Positions 31,605 through 42,879 of a stretch of DNA of 64,000 nt are shown one piece after another. Source of the DNA: Impatiens glandulifera (lineage: Eukaryota > Streptophyta > Magnoliopsida > Ericales > Balsaminaceae). The stretch's first letter is position 1. Each line of letters starts with the position of its first letter. Location: positions 125,559,641 through 125,623,640 of the forward strand of contig NC_061862.1 in assembly GCF_907164915.1 (NCBI RefSeq), read 5' to 3'. The notes under the pieces were generated by a model that saw only the letters and a program-made list of their open reading frames with translations, was not told the DNA's origin and ran no database searches. Both the position numbers and the translations under genes were made by a program.

Positions 31605-32417
31605 GTCCGTCAGCTAGAAAATGGAACTCTAATCAATCAGGCCAAATACACCAAGGAACTACTAAAGAAGTTTGGTTTGGAGAACTGTTCCGCCACAGCT
31701 ACTCCAATAAGTAAACTGGATAAAGATGAAGGTGGCCAAAGTGTCGATGTAACAGCATATAGAGGACTCATCGGATCCTTGCTATATGTAATTGCTAGTA
31801 GGCCAGACATTCAATTTGCTGTTGGTGTTTGTGGCAGATTTCAGGCTAATCCTAAACTCTCTCACTTTACTGCTGCAAAATGTATTCTTAAATACTTAAA
31901 AGGAACTCAAAATGTGGGACTGTGGTATCCGAAGGATTCCAATTTCAATTTAACTAGTTTCTCAGATGTAGATTATGCAGGGTGCAAAAGTGATAGAAAA
32001 AGCACAAGTAGAACTTGCCAGTTCCTTGGAGATCGTCTAATCTCATGGTTCAACAAGAAGCAGACGTCAGTCACCACGTCTACAGCTGAAGCAGAGTATC
32101 TTGCAGCTGGCAGCTGTTGCTCTCAAGTTATGTGGATTCAACAACACCTCATGGACTATGGGATTGAGGCTGAAGAATCTCCAATTTTCTGCGACAACAC
32201 GAGTGCTATCGGAATCACCTACAATCCAGTTCTGCATTCTCGGACAAAACATATTGAAATCAGGCATCACTTTATCCGAGAACACGTCAATCAGAAGCAG
32301 ATTCGTCTTGAACATGTTTCTACAGATCAACAAACTGCAGACATTTTCACGAAACCCCTACCAGAAGCAAAGTTTTCTCATTTTAGAAACATGTTAGGTC
32401 TTGTTGATCTTGATTGA
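31605..32417 (+). pseudogene. pol: RNase H of element A
   Basis: Open from 31677 to the stop at 32417. Connection region with YRGLIGSLLYVIASRPDI; RNase H motifs FSDVDYAGCKSDRKSTSR, TAEAEYLAAGSC, FCDNTSAIGI and RTKHIEIRHHFIREHV; and the end KPLPEAKFSHFRNMLGL as in other copia elements. The acidic catalytic residues appear intact, so the inactivating damage lies upstream. Confidence 0.93.
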
Positions 32418-33182
32418 TGTGATTACGTGCATAAATTGAGGGGGAACGTATTGTTCAAAACATAACTGAATAGACATAAAAGACAGAGGTCTTAATTCGT
32501 CCTAAGGATTCAGGGTTTGAGAAACACATATACTTAGACGTACGTCTACTCTAGCAGTTTAATCTTCCTTTGGAATCTTTGTCTTGACTATATTAACCTG
32601 CATGGTTAGACGGATACGTCTAATAGACGTTAGACATTTTTACGTCATGAGCAAGAGGATGCTCACGTCTAATCAGACACGCGTGTTCACATGGTGTTAT
32701 TGCATAATTAGACGTATACGTCTAATAGACTGATTTCTAAAAAGAAGTTGAAAATGTAAAAAGGAGAATAAACGTCTAACTACTGGTGTAATTAGACCTT
32801 TCATCTTCTGGCTATTTGGATAGCTGTCCTTTGCTTATGTTTCTGCTCAAGTGCATTTTCCCGCCAAAAATCAAATCAGTCATTCCTCAAAAGAATTGAA
32901 GACACGTGTCTCTCAATATATAAGGAATGACTAATATTTCTGACAACTTTTGCTTGTACATTTATTATTAACTATTCGGTTTCATGTTAATATTAAATGC
33001 TACGTGTATTGGGAACAGACCTTTGAGTTCTTGACGGTAGGAGTAATCATTAGATATTATCTACATGATTAGACCTTGATATTTATTGAATAATTCACTC
33101 TAAAGACGAGAGTTCTTCCAAATCCATCTCTCTCTCTCTCTCTAGAATTCGAATTGACTAAGCTATTGTTCATCAAGTTGAA
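32418..33182 (+). other. Spacer between pol and extra ORF in element A
   Basis: Non-coding. It contains TAAATTGAGGGGGAACGT near 32430, an internal polypurine tract, and several ACGTCTAATAGACGT self-complementary stretches (32610-32740) related to the LTR palindromes. The same spacer occurs on the minus strand in element B at about 41990-42780. A CT microsatellite (33126-33142) lies just ahead of the extra ORF. Confidence 0.6.
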
Positions 33183-33941
33183 ATGTCTCTCTTCCGTCCA
33201 AAATCGATTCAAGTGGATTTCAAATCTGTATCCACGTTAAAATCTTTGGGCATGCATAAAATGTTTGAATCTTTGAAAGCCTCCGGGCTGAGAAAGTTCT
33301 TCACCCCTCATCATCTCTATCACGAACAGTTGGTTCATGAATTCTTCGAAACTGCGGGCTTCTATCAGGACAAAATCGTTGCTGGGATTGTCATGGGCCA
33401 AATTATTTGCATCTCCGAATAGTCATTCGGTATGTTCTTTCAACTTCCCACTATAGGCATTCATGAGTTTCCCCGCTCTCCTCCTGAAATCATGTTTACT
33501 ATGATGAAAGTTTTCTCTGATTCTCCTCAAATGGACATTTATGGGAAGAAAAATCTTCTAAAAGATGAATTTGCTATTCTAAGTGAAATCATCTCTAAAA
33601 CTCTTCTCGCCAAAGAATCTTCATACCAGTTTTGCTTTAAAGTCTTCGAGATAATGGTGGCTATCACAAGGGGTGTGCTAGTCAACTGGACAAGCTTCCT
33701 CTTCGGAAATCTTGTCAGAATGGTTGTTGCCCTGAAAACTATTTTTGGTTTTGACGGCCCTTTAAGCGCCTTCCTTTGTTTTCTTCTGGATCAACCTGGT
33801 AAAAGTTTTCACCTTCCTTCCAAAATTATGAACAATCAGAAGGTTGTCGAATACGTTCTTAGGGTGAAGAAGATTAAGTCCAAGAAAAGAAAGAGAGATG
33901 TCTCAAACTCTCCTCTAACCGTAGTCTTAGAGATTTCCTAG
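33183..33941 (+). pseudogene. Extra ORF of element A, one internal stop
   Basis: ATG at 33183. A single in-frame stop (TAG, 33420-33422) splits an otherwise continuous 252-residue frame to 33941. Family landmarks: LKASGLRKFFTPHHLYHEQLV, then a QIICISE motif at the first conserved strand, SSYQFCFKVFEIMVAITRG, VNWTSFLFGNLVRMV and a basic end KKIKSKKRKRD. The long charged tail seen in the 947-codon copy is absent: the element jumps into the middle of its 3' LTR at about 34000. Function unknown. Confidence 0.8.
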
Positions 33942-33999
33942 GTTGAAGACTATCCTTTCCAGAGAAAAGAATAAGAAGAAAAAGCAGAGTTATCCTATC

Positions 34000-35525
34000 T
34001 TCAACGGAGTTAGATGTGCAGTCTAATATATTCGTAATTAGACGTGTAGTCTAACTCAGCGGAGTTAGACGTGCAGTCTAATATATTTGTAATTAGACGT
34101 GCAGTCTAACTCAGCAGAATTAGACGTACAGTCTAATATATTCGTAATTAGACGTGTAGTCTAACTCAGTGGAGTTAGACGTGCAGTCTAATATATTCGT
34201 AATTAGGCATGCAGTCTAACTCAGCGGAGTTAGACGTGCGGTCTAATATATTCGGAATTAGACGTACAGTCTAACTCGTGGAGTTAGACGTGCAATCTAA
34301 TAGAATCCGGAGTTAGACGTGCAGTCTAATGGAACTCGTAATTAGACGTGCAGTCTAACTCAGCGGAGTTAGACGTGCAGTCTAATGGAACTTGTAATTA
34401 TATGTGCAGTCTAACTCAGTGGAGTTAGACGTACAGTCTAATATACTCAAAATTAGACATGTAGTATAATATATTGTGAAAGTTAGACGTGTAGTCTATT
34501 TCCTTCAGAAAAGTTTGAAGTAGAACCGGAATCAGACGTGTAGTCTAACTCAGTGGATTTAGACGTGCAGTCTAATGGTTTGTGAAAGATTAGACGTAAA
34601 GTCTAATTGGTGAAAGTTAGACGTGTAGTCTAACTCCTTCAAATTAGTCTGAAGTGATTGTAATTAGACGTTAGTCTAATCCCATTAGACCAGGCGGTCT
34701 AATGGGTTCTTCACTTAGACGGGGACGTTTGATTTCATTAGACGAGGTCGTCTAACTGAAATTCGTCTAATTCTATGCTTAAGCAGTATGCTTGAAGCTA
34801 GCACCCGCCTACCCACGTGCTATAGCTGTACTCTACTCTTGTTCCACTTTCTAGTGAAGATCAATACGATAGCTATATGCAACCAACCAACGAATTCCAC
34901 GTAAGAGAATTTCCCTCATATTACTTGTTTTGGAGGTACATTTCTGATGGAATATTCGGCGCACTACCAGTTGGTGTATGGCCACGATCCTTATGCTCAG
35001 AACCTGCTGTGTACTATGGAGGCTTTCCAATGGAAGAGTGCCACGTATCATTCTAAAGATTCGACCGTTAGTCTCTGCCCAGTAGTTATCAAATATCAAG
35101 GACAAAGGACGAACTGACATTCGATCAACTAAAAAATACAATATGAGAAGAACGACTATGAAATCAATTTCTTTGAATATTCAAGCTGTAAACTGCTTTC
35201 CTGATTGTACTGTGTGTGAATCAAGAAAGAGCTAGAATAAAAAACATCGTTAGCTGAGTGATATTCCTCATCTTGTAAATTGAACAGAGTGTGTTCTATT
35301 CAATAGTGAGCTAAGTGTGTGGAAACTGTATTTGATTCGAATCATATTATAGTGAATCCTTCCGGTGGTTGGAAGAAGGGGTGACGTAGGAGAGTTTGCT
35401 CCGAACATCCATAGCCTAGAATAGAAAGCGAATTAAATCCCTAACAAGATTTCTTTCAAACCGTTTTTCATAAGTCTTCATCAATAGCCAGACCCCCGTC
35501 TCTATCGATAAAGCCGATCCTATCA
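34000..35525 (+). repeat. 3' LTR of element A, 5'-truncated
   Basis: Begins inside the palindrome array (ACGGAGTTAGATGTGCAG), so the polypurine tract and the first ~170 bp of the LTR are deleted. A second deletion of about 130 bp near 35413 joins GAACATCCATAG directly to CCTAGAATAGAAAGCG, compared with 18411-18540. The terminus GATCCTATCA and the target duplication are intact. Confidence 0.9.
34005..34690 (+). repeat. Palindrome array in 3' LTR of A
   Basis: Same alternating units as at 16840-17690 but fewer, with more substitutions in the TTAGAC/GTCTAA arms. Confidence 0.88.
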
Positions 35526-35856
35526 GATGTTGTGTATGATGTTATAGTAAATTTGTCCCTCTTTTATCGTTTGTTGTGTTCCAAAGTGTTGAGTGAATCA
35601 GACCTAGAATAATTGTACTTGGATATTGTGACGACACTATACAAATTGGAAATGATTTTCCCACCATCCTTGTTTGACATCATGGTGCATCTCCTTGTAC
35701 ACTTGTCACTTGAGGCTATACTTGGGGGTCCTGTCCAGTTTTGACGGATGTATCCGATAGAACAATACATTGGTACAATGAAAAGATATTTTTGGAATAA
35801 AAATCACCCGATAGGCTCAATAAGCGAGACAAATCTTGTGAATGAAAGTATTAGTC
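35526..35856 (+). pseudogene. CACTA transposase, part 2 (DUF4218-like)
   Basis: Resumes the frame interrupted at 16669: VNLSLFYRLLCSKVLSESDLE, then LDIVTTLYKLEMIFPPSLFD, IMVHLLVHLSLEAILGGPVQ and MYPIEQYIGTMKRYFWNK. It ends ESISLCAKY at the LINE insertion. This is the DUF4218 part of the TNP2-type protein. At least two stop codons are present. Confidence 0.88.
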
Positions 35857-35870
35857 TATGTGCCAAGTAC

Positions 35871-36627
35871 GTTTTTTTTGGAAAATGACTTAGTGTGTCA
35901 TTTAATTAAAAATCCCAAAAACGGGAAGAAAAAGGGTCATAGTTCCGTATAACTTTCTAAGAACCTAGAAAGTTAGACTAAAGTTTTAGGAATTAAACAC
36001 GTAAACAATCCAAACATGATGACATAAACGAATTACAAACAAAAGAAAAGGAATTATTTAACTTTGAAAATTTTCATAGATGTGACTTCATCATAGTTGA
36101 CCTTCCATTCATGACATATGTTCCACTCCCGCTCGCCCTTGGAAATTCATCTCCACGTTCTAATGAGCGCACCACAATCAAAGACTATGTCGCTCCAAAC
36201 TTGCTCAATGTTATGATGAACTCTACCAAAGACTCTTGAATTTCTCTCGGTCCACAAGTGATAAATTGTGGCTGCAAATCCGCACTTAAAGACATTGGCA
36301 CAAATTTATTACCTTTGGCGAAAGAGTGGGCAGAAACTATGATCTCTTCCCAAGACTCCGACAAACTCCCAATTCCTGTAGCCAAAGAGAATAATTTCCA
36401 AATGGATTTAACAAATGGGCAGCTCCCAAAAGGATGATCGATAAATTCGGAAGACCCACTACACAGCACACATCTAGCATCCGGTATATCCATCTATACA
36501 AGAACGCGATCCCAAGTGTTAAGCCTATGTCAGAAAGCAAGATAAAGAATAAACCGGTGTCTTGGAATAACTCTAGAAAACCATACAAGAGAAGCCCGTC
36601 TCACGAATTGACCACTCTCCCGTATCA
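35871..36627 (-). mobile_element. 5'-truncated L1-type LINE
   Basis: Minus-strand remnant, 757 bp. The upstream end encodes the Cys/His region that ends plant LINE reverse transcriptases (ARCVLCSGSSEFIDHPFGSC, then PFVKSIWKLF), at about 36490-36400. The 3' end is a short poly(A), seen as GTTTTTTTTGG at 35871. A near-perfect 14-bp target duplication flanks it: TATGTGCCAAGTAC at 35857-35870 and TATGTGCCAAATAC at 36628-36641. Removing it rejoins the CACTA transposase reading. Confidence 0.85.
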
Positions 36628-36641
36628 TATGTGCCAAATAC

Positions 36642-36858
36642 TTGGAGGATGCTTCTGAAGGCATGCAAAGTTTAATTCCAAGTCTCTCAATATTTTCATC
36701 GTTGGAAGAACTATTTAACAGAACAATATATAACTTGGATTACTGCAATCTAGATATGGCTCATTCATACATTTTGAAAAATTTCCTTGAAGCAATATCA
36801 TTTTAAATGTATGATTTTGTATTGCTATGTTACTACGAATTATTATCATTAAATATAT
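36642..36858 (+). pseudogene. CACTA transposase, part 3
   Basis: Short continuation of the DUF4218 region: LFNRTIYNLDYCNLDMAHSY, then ILKNFLEAISF, matching the usual A-H-x-Y-I-L-x-N motif. Interrupted at 36858 by element B and continued at 46279. Confidence 0.72.
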
Positions 36859-38387
36859 TGAAAGGATCGGTGGCACCAATAGAGAAAGGAGTCTAACTAT
36901 TGATAATAACTTCTGGAAAACAGTTTGATAGAAATCTTGTTAGGGATTTATATCACTTTCTATTCTTCACAAACTTTTGCAAACTCTTGAAGCGGTTCAA
37001 GTGCAGAAACGTTTGTTTGGGTTTGAAGTTAAGAACGAATGTAAGAATGAAGGATAAAATGTAAAGGATACAGAGAGTTGTTTATGGATGTTCGGAGCAA
37101 AACTATCCTAAGTCACCCCTTCGTCCAACCACCGGAATGATTCACTATACTTTCCTTTGAATTAAGTACAGTTTCAGTGCTAGCTAACTATTGAACAGAA
37201 CAAACTCTATTCAACTTTCAAAAGGTGTAAGAATATAACTCAGCTAGACAAGGTTTTGATTCTATCTCTCTCTTGATATAAAAACACAGTAAGTAAAACA
37301 AGTGAGCAATTTGAAAGATTGATTGTAAGTCCGGCCGACTGGCTGCTCGTCCGTTGTCCTTGAGGATCTTTAAATAGATAACAGGTACCAACGGTCAAAT
37401 CTTCTGTATTGACACGTAGCAAGCACTCATTGGACAACCTCCATAGTACACATGTACAACAGACACTATGCCCAAAGATCGTGACCGTACCAATCTAGTA
37501 GTGCGCCAAATATTCTTCTAAAATTGTCCTACAAGAAACAAGTAGTATGAAGAATATTTGCTTACGTGGCATTCATTCATTGGATGCAACTGGCTATTGT
37601 ACTAATCGACACAAATTAGTGGAGAAGGAGTAGCGTACAACTAGTTGATCGTAGGTAGACGGATGCTAACTTCAAGCAATTGCTGAAGCGAGGCATTAGA
37701 CATGCTCCATTAGACTACCAAGTTTAATGAAGTTAGATGCCCCCGTCTAATATCAGGATCCATTAAACCACCAAGTCTAATGGAGTTAGACAGCAAGTCT
37801 AACTACGTGTCCCTTCAGACTAGTGTGAAGGAGTTAGACTCCTTACGTCTAACTTTTATCTATTAAACTGCACGTTTAACTACGTATCTGTTAGACTGCA
37901 CGTCTAACTACGTATCTGTTAGACTGTACGTCTAACTACGTCTGTTAAACTGCACGTCTAACAGCGTATCTGTTAGACTGCACGTCTAACTACGTATCTG
38001 TTAGACTGCACGTCTAACTACGTATCTGTTAGACTGCACGTCTAACTACGTATCTGTTAGACTGCACGTCTAACTACGTATCTGTTAGACTGCACGTCTA
38101 ACTACGTCTGTTAAACTGCACGTCTAACTACGCCTGTTAGACTGCACGTCTAACTACGCCTGTTAGACTGCACGTCTAACTATGTATTTGTTAGACTGCA
38201 CGTCTAACAACCAATACGTTTAATGAACCTGATTCAAGCTAAGTCTATCTTAGCGCGTTTTAATGCACCTGCACAAAAACAATTAGATGGCTTAGTTTCA
38301 TTCTTATTTAAGTTTTACACAAGTTCATCATCAAAATACCGTTAGTCAAAATAATTTGACCCTTAGTCAAAATAATTTAACCCAACA
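36859..38387 (-). repeat. 3' LTR of element B
   Basis: 1529 bp. On the minus strand it starts TGTTGGGTTAAATT and ends GATCCTTTCA. It contains the palindrome array at 37740-38230 and the conserved block at about 37082-37140. Length and order match the 5' LTR (1532 bp), with scattered differences. Confidence 0.94.
37740..38230 (-). repeat. Palindrome array in 3' LTR of B
   Basis: About 15 units of 28 bp, TTAGACTGCACGTCTAA plus CTACGTATCTG on the + strand, very regular between 37855 and 38110. Shorter 24-bp units occur where the spacer is CTACGTCTG or CTACGCCTG. Confidence 0.93.
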
Positions 38388-38400
38388 ATTTCCCCATTTT
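38388..38400 (-). promoter_or_regulatory. Polypurine tract of element B
   Basis: ATTTCCCCATTTT on the + strand, i.e. AAAATGGGGAAAT next to the start of the 3' LTR. It confirms the minus orientation. Confidence 0.85.
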
Positions 38401-38586
38401 TGATGATGATGTTAAAACTTTGCACAACTAATTAGATAAACACCCATCAAATTAAAGATAGAATGATACTTGTTCGCAAACTACAAAAATAGGTTCCAAA
38501 AACCAAGTTTAAAAAACCCACAGTAGATAGTTTAGAAGAAGAGAGATTATTGATCTTCCCTTTTCACGATTGGATAATTGAATACT

Positions 38587-41500
38587 TCACCGCTCAGAAG
38601 GTTTCGAATGGAGGGAGAGAACGGCCACCATAACCACCTCTTCCACCGCTTCCACCACCACGATCACCGCTGCAATCTCCATCTCTTTTAGTTGGTCTGT
38701 AACTTCCTTCATTTGCTGATTTTCTCTTGGATCTGGTGCTGGTCGAAATACCTCCTCTACTGCTACCACCACCTCTAGAACTTCCTTCCCCTTTTTAACA
38801 TTATCATCGTCACGGGAAATGAGGTTCTTCTTTTTATTAGAAGCAACTTCAACATCTTCAACAACTTGAATTTGTCTTGCAAAGGAATCAGCTTGTTTCA
38901 TTCGCTCAGCATCATCTCTATTCATATGACCTTGAACCTCAACTATTTGACTTTGAATCAAACTCACTCCAGCCATAACTTCTTGACGAAGTTTAATGTT
39001 GAATTCCCTTTCGCAATCAAACATATCGGACTACCGTTTGAACAGGTTCTTTTTGTATTTGGCGTAGGTTTTGTTGAGGATGTTGATCTCATACGTGTTC
39101 CTCTTTATAGTCTTCTACATTTCTTTATGTGTTTCAATAGGAGAGGAAAATTCCTTCATGTTTGATCTTTGATTCTTTTCGATTTTCATCATTTTGGACT
39201 GCAAATCCAAAAGAATCTTCCGAAGAGTACTCTTTATTTCTGCCATAGACTTTAATAGCTTTGCTCCTCCAACGGATGTTCCTTCATTTGATGAGACTTC
39301 ATGAAAGTCGGCGGGAGATATCCGAATAGGACTGATATGAGTGTGAACCTACAAGGACTGCTCTAGTTCATCCTCCTTAGAAACATCTTTAGACTTTTCT
39401 TCATTACCCAGAATATCTTCACTCACCTTGTGCATTTGATCAAACGTACCGTCGGAGTGAAGAGTAAGGTCAACAACATTATCATGAATGTTCGTAACTA
39501 TAATTACCGGAGTTGGTCGAGAAACATCTTCAGAACTCTCAGATGGTGTATCATTGTTGTCTTGTTCCCCCTCAGCGGAAGTACTCTTGACATATTCTTT
39601 TTCTTTTGAGGGTTCCCCCTCAGAATGTGTTTCAATAGGCTGACTGGCTTCAGTCTCCTTCACTAGAGATGCCTCTGATTCGAGAATAGGGGATTTCAGC
39701 GCTTCTTCTTCTTGGGTTGCAATTGGTTGAACTGGTTCGATATTTATTTCTTCTTCTTCAATGATCGTATCAGATTGAACTGGTTCATAAGTCTGTTCAA
39801 TTCTGGGTTGAGCCATAAGGCGTTTTTCTTCAACAGACAAACTTTTCAGTTCAATGAGATGAGCAGCGGCTTGCTCATCTTCCAGTAGAATTAGATCAAA
39901 ATCATCAAAAAGTTGCATCGGATCATCTTCATTTAAAGAGTTTCCGAATGGATTTACTCATGAGCAATCTGCTTGATGAACATACCTGAGAACGATTGAG
40001 GTATAATCCTGCATAATGTCACCAAGTTTCTTCAAAGCCTTCTCCTATGCTTTAGCATTCTTTTCCAAAGGATTGAAGTTGTCTTTTCTTGCTTCGAGTA
40101 TTGGAAAAAGAGCCCGACCTCTGAGATTGGCTTCAAGCAGCTCCTTTCTTTTTAGAGCTTCATAAACCTTAGAAGTTTTAGCCCATTTCAAGACTCTCTT
40201 TTCAATGTTGACTAATTTCAACCATTTCTCGCTTATTCCTCTTCATTTGATGACCTGGTCATACTTGTTAGACATTCTGTTCATAACCCAGGTATCGAAG
40301 ATATTGATCTTCGCAACATCTTTTACGTTGGCATGATCCATCATTAAGTTTACGATACACGTTGCCTTTGAGACCTCCTCATTAGAATTGGTTGCAATTG
40401 CCTTGCCTTTTATAATAACCTCAACAAGTTTTGGAGTAGGCATTGGTTCTCCGATGGTTATACCAGCAGCTCTTCTGGTGGCTCTCATTACCTCATGAGG
40501 AGTAAGGGGTTTTTCAAAAAGCCCAGACAGAGCGTTAGACTAGACTAACTTTCCTATCACTAATGACAATACTTGAACTTGATTGGGTACTAGAGGCTCT
40601 TCATTTGGCAAAGAACGAACTTGTTTAGACATGACAACAGTAGTAGGGATAAGAACAACACCCTGCTCTGTTTCGGTGATAACGGTAGCTTCAGCAGCTA
40701 CTAGATCAGGTTGACGGACAAGAGATGGAATCCTGTCAAGATTTTCAATATTTGGACCAATTGGCTCAACAGTTGGCCCGACAGCATGTTCCACTAAAGG
40801 AACAGAAACAGATACATCTTGTTCCACCATGGGAACATTAAAGTTAGGCACTTCGGCTTGAGATTGAGTAGGGGTTACCTTGGACGAAGCCTTCAAAGGT
40901 GTAGACGCCCTGGGAGCCTTAGAATTTTCTCCTATTGGAACAGAGGACTTTGATGGTTTTATCAACTGGCTAGCGGGGGAGACAGGGGAGACATCGGGAT
41001 AGCGGTAAGTACGGAAAGACCTTGCTTTACACTAGAATCAACTGCCCCAGAATCTTTCTTCGAAGAACTTTTCTAGCTAGTAAAACTAGCATCTGATTCG
41101 TTCACTATTCTTGCTCTTTTGGCTCTCGTCGAAAGAATAGAAGCAGCTGGTTGATTAGATTGAGTGACGGATCTTCCACCCGTTTATTGGCTCGACGCGC
41201 CAGATAGAGACTCCTTGGAGTTCTTCATTCGAATGAGAGTGTTGGCGATGGTGAAGACGTTGAACACTCGGCTAGAATTAATATGCTCGAAATCCCCCAT
41301 AGGAACCCCTAAGTGTTCCAGCAATCAACTTAGTTGAGGAGCAAAGCTCACACTCTCTTTGTTCTTGGAATCAATCGTCGCACAAAGGTTCAAGAAGAGC
41401 GTTGAAACCCAGTTAACCTAAATACCCTTGGAAATGGCCGTCATATAGTCAAAATGATCATGACTATAGAGATGAAAGGATCCCGCTCTTCCTTGAAGAT

Positions 41501-41954
41501 CCATTGCAACAACATCATTGAACAATATGAAATGGGGTTTGAGAACCTTCTTACTCAAATTTAATCTGATTTCTGAATCGTCGGCTGAGAAAACAGTCTC
41601 CATTTCCGCAATGATTTCTGATGGGAGATTCATATTGAACGTGTGGCCGTCCGATGTTAGTTCGAAAAACTCCGCATAGGATGCCTCATTGAAAGAAATA
41701 ACTGGATTATTCACCGTTGCCGTGACAAAATCGCCAACCATAATTTCCGATTTAAAGAACTCCCGGACTTCCTTCTCGTAGAAGATGAACGACCCGCCGA
41801 GATACTTCTCGAGGCTAGAATACTCCTGAGATTTTAACGTGTCGACTACATCCTGTTGATCAAACGTATACACAGAAGGAAAGTCCACTTGCAAAGTACA
41901 ATGTCTGAGTATAATTCTCTTGTTGCCCATTTTTGAAATAAGATGAACAGACAC
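38587..41954 (-). pseudogene. Extra ORF of element B, degraded
   Basis: Starts at or near 41954. The N-terminal domain reads LQVDFPSVYTFDQQDVVDTL, then SSLEKYLGGSFIFYEKEVRE, ISFNEASYAEFFEL and DYMTAISKGI. A stop follows there, then VNWVSTLFLNLC in the same frame. Further stops and at least one frameshift (about 40970) break the charged Ser/Pro/Glu-rich tail, readable in pieces at 40965-40540, 40488-40243, 39918-39349 and 39024-38587. Total length of about 3.4 kb is like the 947-codon ORF of C, so the ancestor had the same plan: one conserved domain plus a long charged tail. Confidence 0.82.
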
Positions 41955-41989
41955 AAGATGAACAAGGGTTTTTAGAGAGAAGTTTGAAT

Positions 41990-42780
41990 AAATTTAGGGT
42001 TCTTGAGAGATTTGAGAGAGAAAAAAATTTTAATCACATGCAAGATGTCCTTAAATAGATTTCCAAGAGTCGCATGGTTTAACCGTCACTTTTCTTAAGG
42101 GTATGACTCATTAATTAATGTTAGACGTCTTTTCCCATAGATTCATCATTAATTTTGGGGATATATAAGTCATTTTCTCTTAACATGAAAGATGCGTGTC
42201 TTCATGTTATTTGACGATGACTGTTTTTATGTTTGAGCGGGAAAATTAGATGACATGTCATGTGGGATAGCTGTCTTTGATCAGTCTAATACACACATAG
42301 TTAGATGTTTTTCTTATTTCTACAATCTATGAGATCTAAACGTCTATTAGACACATTAGTCTATTAGACGCATGCGTCTAATCAAGTGTCTTATAGACAT
42401 CTAACGTCTATTAGACGTCAACGTATAAGTACGCATGAACAACACATATTAGACGTGTGTTTGGTTAGACGTGAGCATCCAATTGCTCTTGTCTTATAAA
42501 CGTCTAAGCGTCTATTAGACGTCAGCGTCTAACCGCGCAGGTTATTGACCAAGACACATTGACTTAGATGCATAGAGTGTGTAAGTAAAAATACGTCTAA
42601 GTACATGCTTTTTCTTTTAGACGACCTCGTCTAATAGACCGATTAAAACATTTTGTCTGCGTGCATCTTTATTTTCGCAATAAATTTTTCTCTCATTTTA
42701 TGCATGTACAAAATGAATAAATAAATGTTTTGAGGTCTTTAAGACCAAAAATATTCTTAAAACATAAAACACTTAGTCCT
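41990..42780 (-). other. Pol-to-extra-ORF spacer of element B
   Basis: Non-coding. It has the same kind of ACGTCTAATAGACG self-complementary stretches as 32610-32740 in element A, and a shared phrase around GATGCTCACGTCTAA. It marks what should lie 3' of RNase H. Confidence 0.65.
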
Positions 42781-42879
42781 TAGGAATGGCAAGGGCCATT
42801 GTTGATCTTATAAAATGTATACTTAGAAGAGTATGCTCCATGCTTCCTTCCTATCGCTTCCCTGTATCACCTACACAAA

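Larger units (their letters stand above)
16670..35525 (+). mobile_element. Copia (Sirevirus-like) element A, carrying nested element C
   Basis: Starts TGTTGGGTCAAATT and ends GATCCTATCA. GATGT is duplicated at 16665-16669 and 35526-35530, and removing the element rejoins the CACTA transposase reading (LLSDVV then YDVIVNLSLF). Order on the + strand: 5' LTR, primer site, gag, protease, integrase (interrupted at 20616/30006), RT, RNase H, extra ORF, truncated 3' LTR. Without the nested element it is about 9.46 kb. The gag text (D-S-D-S-E-E-S followed by a CLMA-type motif) and the extra ORF after pol point to the Sirevirus/SIRE lineage. All frames are broken. Confidence 0.93.

Noticed and set aside
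37855..38215. CRISPR-like appearance of regular 28-bp repeats
   Set aside because: The units are palindromes with a fixed short spacer, not repeats with unique spacers, and lie inside retroelement LTRs of a plant genome.
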